The notes beneath the pieces were generated by a model that was not told the DNA's origin, did no database searches, and worked only from the letters and a program-made list of their open reading frames with translations. This document shows positions 7,901-12,351 of a stretch of 12,351 nt of DNA, one piece after another. This stretch comes from Cellvibrionaceae bacterium (GTDB taxonomy: Bacteria > Pseudomonadota > Gammaproteobacteria > Pseudomonadales > Cellvibrionaceae): the NCBI GenBank assembly GCA_030597965.1, contig JAUVQU010000054.1, positions 1 to 12,351 on the forward strand. Reading direction: 5' to 3'. The position numbers and the translations under genes were made by a program. Numbering within the stretch: the stretch's first letter is position 1; each line of letters starts with the position of its first letter.

Positions 7901-9396
7901 TATTGGTGAATGCTCTTCTCAAAATTGAAAGTGAAGGCAAGGATTTAACTTTAATACATGCTCTTCGTAAAGCGGGATGGGAAGAAAAGTATAACCTTTA
8001 TTCACATTGGTTAAAAAACGTTATTGTCGAGAGGTTTGTAGAAAAGCCTATTTGTTCAGTAATTGTCATATCTAATAAATATAAAGATGACGTTTTTTTA
8101 AATATACAAGAATTGAGACGACAAGGGGGGGAAGATTTAGAAATCGTATTTGTTAATAATGGTGCTGATAGTGAGGATTTTGGTAGTATCAAGAGCTATG
8201 TCGATATTTGGGTAGACCTTAAATTTAATTCAGGTGCCTACTTGGCTCGCAATATAGGCTCTCTTTTTAGCCATTCTGACGTGTTGTTGTTTGTTGATGA
8301 CGATGGATTTCCAGAGGAAAATTTCGTTCAAGTTCACGTAAGCGCACATGCCAATCGTGAGATTGCTTGTTTGAGAGGGGTTTGTCGAGATAGTTCTGGT
8401 AAAGACCCTGCTCATTATAATCTGGGCGATATTGAGAGGGCATCACCACCCACTTTAGAGGGTAATGTTTCTTTTAATCGCCAAGTGTTTATGCATATTG
8501 GTGGCTGGGGTGACTATATTCTTTTTGGTCATGGTGGGCTAGACATATCTGTGCGACTGTTTAGTTTTGGCTATGGAGCCACATACCAGCGATTTACACC
8601 ACTAGCAATTTTGCGACATGATTATTTGCGTGGTAATTCACATGCAAAACAAAAAATTGCAAAGCAGACTGTTTCAGGTCTACTGCTAGATGCACTACAC
8701 GGAGGTCTTTCTGTAAAAGTTAAGGAGGCTTTTAGTACAACTGTTGCTCCCTCATCAAAACAGCCCTACGCGGAGAATGCGAAGCCTGTATATATTCCAA
8801 CGGTTACTTTTCCGGCAGAGGTAAAAAACTTTGTATTAGATGTTTATAAAAATTCTTCTTGTATTCTTGAATATGGTTCTGGAGGGTCTACTCTGCTTGC
8901 AGCTAGCTTATCAGATAAGAAAATTTTTGCAGTAGAAAATGACTCTAGTTGGGCGGAAAATATGGTTAGAGTGTTTGAGAAAGATAAATATCCTAGCCCG
9001 CCAAAGGTAATGCATGTAGATATTGGTGAAACTGCAAAATGGGCAAAGCCCAAGAATGATAATAATTGGAAACAATACCCTCTTTATTCTATGAAAATTT
9101 GGGATGAGCCTGATTTTACCTCTCCAGATACAGTGCTTATCGATGGTAGGCTGCGAACCTCTTGCTTGCTAGCAGTTATATTAAAGGCAAAAGTAAAGAC
9201 TACAGTTTTATTTGATGATTATCGTGATCGTAAGTACTATCATGTTGTGGAAAAGCTTATAAAGCCAGTTAGGATGATAGGCAGAATGGCTGTTTTTGAA
9301 GTAGATCCTTTAGTTAATTATATTTCAAAGGATGACTGGCTTTGGGTGATTGAGGAGTTTTACAAAGTGACCATGGCTGGTAAAGACTCTCGCTAA
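4936..9396 (+). CDS. 1486-residue TPR, GT41, FkbM-like, GT2 and methyltransferase fusion; probable flagellin-modifying glycosyltransferase
   Basis: Domains in order, by eye. Residues 24-230: helical TPR repeats (for example EALKVLLPLHKYEPRNVKVW). Residues 276-640: GT41 domain like O-GlcNAc transferase, with SGSFRIHPVGQM (H289), DILIDLNGGGEGSR (from 353), NNPAKLSP (K456, matching the conserved UDP-binding Lys), and LDTWPYSGGLTTCEALAMG (from 529). The usual bacterial GHT motif reads GGG. Residues 680-880: a degenerate FkbM-methyltransferase-like fold. Residues 885-1035: helical, unassigned. Residues 1036-1265: GT-A family 2 glycosyltransferase with CSVIVISN, the DDD motif FVDDDG (1121-1123) and GGLDISVRL (D1203). 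Residues 1280-1480: class I SAM methyltransferase-like, with LEYGSGGST (1311-1319), AVEND and a later LIDGR. There is no signal peptide, so it should be cytosolic. Start: ATG with AGGA close upstream. TPR-GT41 proteins glycosylate flagellin in Caulobacter (FlmG), and the gene sits next to flagellin, so flagellin is the likely substrate. Sugar identity and activity of the last two domains are inference. Base composition grows more AT-rich towards the 3' end. Confidence 0.88.
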   Translation: MSRKKSKRTNKPANSSALKPAMHHYLQEFQEHFDNRRYAQALAIANRLIDTFPKSPEVWELKANALGNLNRMREASDAMATSCSLLPHQNTKASIKYAQYLLLAGFAEEALKVLLPLHKYEPRNVKVWTWTSRAYHVLGRIEHALDANDKACDISPNDPEALLWRSRIMDQAKRPTEARKAAVKLKGIAPARLGVSNHIASLDLREGLYESAEQHFNDELKLQDNSSVATNLLVAKHYNPTYTVDDIYKAAREWQNKYVNSDLVNRASTKKYSNKRVRIGLLSGSFRIHPVGQMILPALQNLDNRELELFAYSTNQTTDKLTQRIKKCVNKWVDVAGLNEDELDNQIRQDGIDILIDLNGGGEGSRYQVISREPAPLIVKWVGMLINTTGLDCFDYLLSDGIETPLNVDKLYTEKLIRLPDDYVCYHIPDYIPDVNGLPALKNGYITFGCLNNPAKLSPPLIKEWADLLKEIPNSKLLLRGIQFEGEEFCKRMESRFFEHGIDRDRLILQGPARHQEFLTTYQSIDIALDTWPYSGGLTTCEALAMGVPVVTCVGPTFAGRHSATHLANAGLPELVTDNWEDFRKRAKELASDLPNLAVIRAALRTILKESPVCDGARFAKNFTKAMRGIWQRHCEGKAPEALTFNKEGDAWFAGEEEPVTLAEVDIMPEPQEAHSEWKLDSPIMVIDNGARFARQSKFAEWMQTGNFAVITFDPGSLLTNRADELKRLGDWHHYPHATLGDGNDATLYATLDPEQTGTLEPLEKQQTKEQDDPLRVLSTLPISTVPLQAIEGLPGVDLLVIDDLNNSLSLLNNSGKYLEGVLVIDAKIKITPTHKDQLTLECMESWAYHNDFKLYDFYISGYDYLLEKDNQLSKVKNASTILATYVRVPEKLKSMTDAERAKLRYILNSVCFCGDRTRKLENFVDKSSLNFERCRELTEGIQSPTQAKAILELINSFSYAGVEELRGVVSLCEERMRENAGNNAAFFILVNALLKIESEGKDLTLIHALRKAGWEEKYNLYSHWLKNVIVERFVEKPICSVIVISNKYKDDVFLNIQELRRQGGEDLEIVFVNNGADSEDFGSIKSYVDIWVDLKFNSGAYLARNIGSLFSHSDVLLFVDDDGFPEENFVQVHVSAHANREIACLRGVCRDSSGKDPAHYNLGDIERASPPTLEGNVSFNRQVFMHIGGWGDYILFGHGGLDISVRLFSFGYGATYQRFTPLAILRHDYLRGNSHAKQKIAKQTVSGLLLDALHGGLSVKVKEAFSTTVAPSSKQPYAENAKPVYIPTVTFPAEVKNFVLDVYKNSSCILEYGSGGSTLLAASLSDKKIFAVENDSSWAENMVRVFEKDKYPSPPKVMHVDIGETAKWAKPKNDNNWKQYPLYSMKIWDEPDFTSPDTVLIDGRLRTSCLLAVILKAKVKTTVLFDDYRDRKYYHVVEKLIKPVRMIGRMAVFEVDPLVNYISKDDWLWVIEEFYKVTMAGKDSR

Positions 9397-9401
9397 AATT
9401 A

Positions 9402-9434
9402 TTAAGCTGAGCCTTTTAGGCTCGGCTTAATTTT
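9402..9434 (+). terminator. Rho-independent terminator of the large enzyme gene
   Basis: TTAAGCTGAGCC (9402-9413) pairs with GGCTCGGCTTAA (9419-9430), with one G-T wobble, around a 5-base loop, and TTTT follows. It begins five bases after the stop codon, so the enzyme gene is a single-gene transcription unit at its 3' end. Confidence 0.88.
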
Positions 9435-9472
9435 AGACCTAAAGTTTATTAGCTGCACTTTTTTGGCTTAAA

Positions 9473-9606
9473 ATGAATAACTTAAAGGTTGCTGTTACGG
9501 TTTTTGGGTATGTAGGCCTTTCGTAAAAATTTGAACTTGGGAGGCGTTTCCGATGATTGGTTACGACATAAAAAATACTAGGTTGAAGAACTATGCTGAG
9601 GAGTAG
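9473..9606 (+). pseudogene. remnant of UDP-sugar 6-dehydrogenase (UDP-N-acetylhexosamine dehydrogenase type), N-terminus only
   Basis: The ATG at 9473 opens NNLKVAVTVFGYVGLS before a stop. This closely resembles the Rossmann start of nucleotide-sugar dehydrogenases (LKVAVIGLGYVGLPLAVEFG). The same frame resumes after the stop as KFELGRRF. A frameshift then leads into MIGYDIKNTRLKNYAEE (9553-9603), matching the second strand and helix (VIGYDIN..RIEEL). The first Gly of the dinucleotide-binding motif is lost. In total there is an internal stop, at least one frameshift, and truncation after about 45 residues. In functional form such enzymes oxidise UDP-GlcNAc or UDP-GalNAc to the uronic acid for O-antigen, capsule or glycan synthesis. 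I cannot tell which substrate. The remnant suggests that a nucleotide-sugar operon once continued past the large enzyme gene. The decayed IS lies about 130 bases downstream. Confidence 0.7.
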
Positions 9607-9735
9607 GTTGTATAAAATAAGTCTTCTCTTTGAGTTTTCAAGTATTTCCGAATCTTATTTTTATGGACATTTAAGAGACTGTTAAGTCTGCAAATATCTA
9701 TGTGGTAACTGTCCCTAAGCTAGTTGACATTTGAC

Positions 9736-9778
9736 TGCCGACGTCACCCCTGATTGAGTAGTGCTACGCTTTAGAGTC
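9736..9778 (+). repeat. left terminal inverted repeat of the decayed IS3-family element
   Basis: It begins TGCCGACGTCACCCC and ends near TTTAGAGTC. It aligns with the reverse complement of 10840-10881 (TGGCTACATTATCCC to CTTATAGTC), matching at 10 of the first 15 positions and again at the inner end. A one-base gap is needed in the middle. Confidence 0.55.
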
Positions 9779-9801
9779 TGATACTTCAAAAGAGGTTAGG
9801 C

Positions 9802-10878
9802 ATGAATTAGCGTTTCAAAGAAGAACAGATTATTGGCTTCTTGTGAGAAGCTAAAGCGGTGCTGTCTATTAAGGAACTATGCCGTCGTTACTGTTTCTAG
9901 GAATCCAATTATTAACTTTGATATCTCAAGTTTGGCGGCATGAGCGTATCCGGTGGCAAGCGACTGGAATAGTTCGAAGTCAACAATGGACGCCTGAAAA
10001 AGTTGCCTGCGGAGTCTCTGGAAGAGGGAGGTCACTCGCGAGGCGCTGAGAAAAAAGTGGTGAGCGCCGTGGCACGTAGAAACATGGTGAGCTTTATCAT
10101 GTCATGTGGTCTGAGTTAGCGCCAAGTAGACCTATAAGTGCCATTGCATTGCGGTGCCAATCGCCCTCTGACCGCAATGAAGCATTGCTTGAATACATTG
10201 TTATCTTGGCACAACGACATCGTCGTTACGATGCGTGCATGATCTACTTGGTGCTGCGCCAAGCCAGTGAACAGCTTAATCACAAGCACGTCAAATGTCC
10301 CTACACGGTGATTCGGCTTCAGGTAACGCGACGCAACTGTAAGAAGCCCCCCTTATCTGAACGTAAACCTCTCGACCGCCTTGGTGCTGCCAATCATGTC
10401 TGATCAATTGATTTTGTGGTTGACTGCACGGTGGAAGGGAGATTGATCAAGAACCTCACCATTGTCGACGACGCCACCTATTAAACCGTGGCGATTGTTC
10501 CTGATCTGGGCTGTCGTTGAGACAATCTCTGGACCATCTAGTTTTTCAACGTTACCTACCAAGCACCATTAATACGGTTAATAGAAAGGAGTTCGCGGAC
10601 GCGCCGATGTGAATTCATCAACGCGGTGTTGCTCTATTTTGCATTTAAACTGGAAAGCCTTAATCAAAATGCTTGCATAGAATCGTTCAACACTATTTTA
10701 TTAGCCTATATAAAGCTAGAACCATTATTAAGCCGTGTCGAAGGAATTATGCCGAAAAAAACAGAAAAAGAGTCTTAATGAGCTGACGTCTTCAACTGAT
10801 GCGGATCAGCTGGTAGTAAAGCATGATAAAGTGATCTCCGACTATAAGTCTGGTGCTCCTGCAGATGGGATAATGTAG
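9802..10878 (+). pseudogene. IS3-family transposase pseudogene (orfA and orfB remnants)
   Basis: Starting at the ATG at 9802, the translation shows RFKEEQIIGFL, then after a stop EAKAVLSIKELCRRY, typical of IS3 OrfA. Further on come KFGGMSVS, GRLKKLPAES and, in another frame, EVTREALRKKW, the standard OrfA end. OrfB fragments follow: RNEALLEYIVILAQRHRRYD, RKPLDRLGAANHV-stop-SIDFV (the stop replaces the usual Trp), LTIVDDATY, RTVNRKEF (the usual catalytic Asp of TDNGKEF reads Val) and NQNACIESFN, which holds the catalytic Glu. The last fragment, SLNELTSSTDADQL, sits in a 47-codon open frame (10735-10878) that is best read as the transposase tail and not as a gene. At least eight stops or shifts and the lost Asp make it non-functional. 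A 99-residue open frame at 10104-10403 is its longest surviving piece. Confidence 0.85.
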
Positions 10879-10881
10879 CCA
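10840..10881 (-). repeat. right terminal inverted repeat of the decayed IS3-family element
   Basis: Read on the minus strand, it starts TGGCTACATTATCCC and pairs with the left end at 9736-9778. It overlaps the end of the last transposase frame, which is normal for this family. Confidence 0.55.
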
Positions 10882-11055
10882 TAACAGTGCTCTTTTATGT
10901 TAATTTTAAATTGTTTTTGAAAATAGATGAGCCCGAAAGCGAGTTTTGAGAATAAGCGGTGGGCAGAGCCGCCGCTAAATGCATGCACTTTTTTGGAAAA
11001 GGTGTCTGAGTAATGATTTTCTTAGAGGTTATTATAGAATGTTAGCTTGTGGTGG
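10882..11055. other. AT-rich spacer with one hairpin
   Basis: No gene is visible. AGCGGTGG (10955-10962) pairs with CCGCCGCT (10969-10976), with one G-T wobble and a 6-base loop. T runs lie too far away on either strand for a clear terminator. It could weakly end the minus-strand sulfotransferase transcript. Confidence 0.4.
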
Positions 11056-11607
11056 TTAAGAGGCGTTGTAGTTATTCTTCCATTCGCTTAATCCATTCGG
11101 ATAGTCTCCTTTGGCATCGATTGCTTCCCAAAAGTTAGCAAAATCTCTCTCAGCCGTTTCTAGGTGGAAGTCCATTTTATGTGTTTTATCTTTTAAGAAA
11201 AGCTTTATATTTGAATTGACTGTGTTGCAATAGTCAATGCAGTAATCAAGTACGTCTGTGTTAGTGTTTTTGATTTCTGAGCGCATTAGTATATCTGTTT
11301 TGTACGCTTTCATTATGCCGCGGTCATGACGTTTTGCAAATGACCTAGCAGTATCTATTAAGTCACGTTGAAGGTGTACATAGAAAGCACTGTCTCCGAT
11401 GACTTCATCAAGACGTCCGAGAAGCCAAGATAATCTGTTGTCAGCCTCAATATGTTTTATTGGGTATGCAAAACGTGCATTACCAGTCATGTGAGATCTT
11501 GATTCGTGTCCTGCACTAAAATTGGATATGTGCTTCGCTGCTTTTATGAAGGTTACTGACCCACATCTTCCTGTACAGAGCACGATTACATTCATAGGTT
11601 TATTCAT
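11056..11607 (-). CDS. small sulfotransferase-family protein
   Basis: The 183-residue product has the sulfotransferase fold signature. Near the N-terminus VLCTGRCGSVTF (9-20) is the 5'-phosphosulfate-binding loop that replaces a P-loop. HLQRDLIDTARSFAKRH supplies R81 and S89, exactly eight residues apart, as in the 3'-phosphate-binding motif of PAPS-dependent sulfotransferases. Such enzymes move sulfate from PAPS to sugar or other hydroxyl groups. The length is short compared with the usual 250-300 residues, but both cofactor motifs and a C-terminal region survive, so it may be intact. The ATG at 11605-11607 has only a weak purine stretch upstream (TTGAGAATTGAAAA); an in-frame ATG four codons later has none. 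It is AT-rich, on the opposite strand to the flagellar genes, and stands alone beside glycan-gene remnants, which suggests a carbohydrate acceptor. The acceptor is unknown. Confidence 0.8.
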   Translation of the reverse strand: MNKPMNVIVLCTGRCGSVTFIKAAKHISNFSAGHESRSHMTGNARFAYPIKHIEADNRLSWLLGRLDEVIGDSAFYVHLQRDLIDTARSFAKRHDRGIMKAYKTDILMRSEIKNTNTDVLDYCIDYCNTVNSNIKLFLKDKTHKMDFHLETAERDFANFWEAIDAKGDYPNGLSEWKNNYNAS

Positions 11608-12239
11608 TTTTCAATTCTCAAGATTCAAGGTGTGGTCGATATTGTCTGTTCTAGAGATAGGTGGATTTATTTTTGGAGCTTGATCGCTCTCTAATCTGAT
11701 GTTGCTAGTTTGATTTTCCCTTAGTGTTTTTTTGAAAGCGAAAGGGAGTGTTGTTAAAGATGGCTTTATATTTAAGTTGATGGTGGTGGTTTGTTGTTTA
11801 CTAATCTTTTTTGGCGTTGGTTTTTTTGAGTTGTTGATTATACAAGCATTTTTTGAGTTTTCGGCTTTAAGGTCTTTTGTAAGAAGCTCTTGCCTTCCGG
11901 GGCGACAAAGCAAGATGCAAGCTATAATGATTTGTATCTGTTGATAAATATAAAATCGTATTGTTTTAGCATAAAAAAGCACGCTTGGCAATTAGGGGCT
12001 GCAGCCTTGATAAGTCAATCGCTGAACGTATATGAGGTCAAGCAACATTACATGTTGTCTTGTCACCTAAGTTCCGTAGTGGGCAGTATAGCCTTTTATA
12101 GCCTGAGGTCATGAAATTGATATCCTGAATTAGTTGATTTTGTAAAGAGCTAAACCTGTCATGCATCTTCAGCCATCGCTCTGTGAATTTTCCTGCTAAA
12201 TTCCAACAGGGCATCGGGCCCGACGGCGGAGAGACAAGG
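11608..12239. other. AT-rich region without a convincing gene
   Basis: A minus-strand frame (11611-11991, 126 codons) ends three bases before the sulfotransferase start, but it has only a TTG start, no ribosome binding site and no internal ATG. Its product has a short hydrophobic stretch (residues 12-29) then a Lys/Asn/Thr-rich tail typical of translated AT-rich spacer. An overlapping + frame (11732-11944) with a hydrophobic middle is no better. From about 12140 the DNA becomes more GC-rich towards the ATPase gene. A short open frame on the minus strand at 12038-12247 has no supporting signal. The sulfotransferase promoter must lie here, but I cannot name it. Confidence 0.45.
12039..12062. 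repeat. short inverted repeat upstream of the ATPase gene
   Basis: CAAGCAACAT (12039-12048) is complementary to ATGTTGTCTTG (12052-12062) with one bulged base and a 3-base centre. No T tract follows on either strand, so an operator-like or cruciform role is more likely than termination. No function is shown. Confidence 0.3.
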
Positions 12240-12351
12240 ATGGGCAAGGTTCACTTTATTGGCGGCGAGAAGGGCGGTGTCGGCAAGTCGATGACGGCGC
12301 GGGTGTTGGCGCAGTACTACATCGATCACGAGCGGCCATTTTTAGGCTTTG
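12240..12351 (+). CDS. ParA/MinD-family P-loop ATPase, 5' part only
   Basis: The frame begins MGKVHFIGGEKGGVGKS and continues to the window end (37 codons visible). GGEKGGVGKS is the deviant Walker A motif of the ParA/MinD/CobQ group, with the signature Lys early in the motif as well as the usual GKS. These ATPases dimerise on ATP and act in DNA or protein-cluster partitioning, or as adaptors in mobilisation. Relatives with this same MGKVHFIGGEKGGVGKS-type start are usually annotated as nucleotide-binding or mobilisation-like proteins, and their exact job is unclear. The ATG has GGAG (12228-12231) at 8-base spacing. The frame is open further upstream to 12138 without another good start. Composition is GC-rich, unlike the preceding 2.8 kb, so core-like or differently acquired DNA resumes here. 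Confidence 0.85.
   Translation, partial: MGKVHFIGGEKGGVGKSMTARVLAQYYIDHERPFLGF

Larger units (their letters stand above)
9736..10881 (+). mobile_element. decayed IS3-family insertion sequence
   Basis: This 1146-base segment starts with TG and ends with CA, as IS3-family elements do, and carries degenerate inverted repeats at both ends. Between them lie fragments of both transposase frames in the usual order (orfA then orfB), broken by many stops and shifts. It is somewhat short for the family, consistent with small internal deletions. I find no convincing target-site duplication: TGAC on the left and TAAC on the right differ by one base. The element cannot encode transposase and is old. Boundaries are my best estimate from the repeat alignment. 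Confidence 0.7.

Noticed and set aside
9701..9731. TGTGGTAACTGTCCC-type sequence resembling an IS end
   Set aside because: It looks like an IS3-type terminus, but no matching partner was found to the right. The pair at 9736-9778 and 10840-10881 aligns better.
10735..10878. 47-codon open frame beginning with GTG
   Set aside because: SLNELTSSTDADQL matches the expected tail of IS3 OrfB and the frame runs into the right inverted repeat, so it is a transposase fragment and not a separate small gene.
11732..11944. 70-codon + strand frame with a hydrophobic middle
   Set aside because: It has a TTG start, no ribosome binding site, and low-complexity composition expected from T-rich spacer DNA.
12087..12103. 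Direct repeat TATAGCC-TTT-TATAGCC
   Set aside because: Two 7-base copies are too few and too short to call a regulatory array or to exclude chance.
12038..12247. 69-codon minus-strand frame upstream of the ATPase gene
   Set aside because: It overlaps the ATPase start and ribosome binding site, has no site of its own, and shows no recognisable family.

Overview
The window looks like a gammaproteobacterial chromosome, most probably a Halomonas-type marine or halophilic bacterium. The reasons are the acidic flagellar proteins, flagellin and cap-protein sequences of gammaproteobacterial type, near-consensus FliA (sigma28) promoters and moderately GC-rich core genes. The genus is inference; no rRNA or other taxonomic marker is present.

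Layout. Positions 1-632 hold a 24-residue membrane miniprotein gene with its terminator, and a convergent gene for a 106-residue protein of unknown function. A 397-base AT-rich gap follows. Positions 982-4880 form a flagellar filament block on the + strand: two tandem, diverged fliD (filament cap) genes and a short flagellin gene. Each has its own sigma28-like promoter, and terminators follow the first fliD and the flagellin gene. The flagellin leader carries unusual alternating GC-rich repeats.

Positions 4936-9396 hold one gene for a 1486-residue multidomain enzyme: TPR array, GT41 (OGT/SPINDLY-type) glycosyltransferase, degenerate FkbM-methyltransferase-like domain, helical segment, GT-A family 2 glycosyltransferase, and a class I SAM methyltransferase-like domain. 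Its position directly after flagellin, and the precedent of TPR-GT41 flagellin glycosyltransferases (Caulobacter FlmG, the OGT-like protein beside the Shewanella flagellins), suggest that it adds, extends and perhaps methylates a glycan on flagellin. This is the most interesting object in the window.

Positions 9435-12239 are AT-rich and decayed. They contain the broken N-terminus of a UDP-sugar 6-dehydrogenase gene, a dead IS3-family insertion sequence with recognisable degenerate inverted repeats, a lone small sulfotransferase gene on the minus strand, and about 630 bases with no convincing gene. At 12240 the sequence becomes GC-rich again with the start of a ParA/MinD-type ATPase gene that runs off the end. 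The 4.9-12.2 kb stretch therefore reads as an AT-rich, probably horizontally acquired surface-glycan island between core-like sequences.
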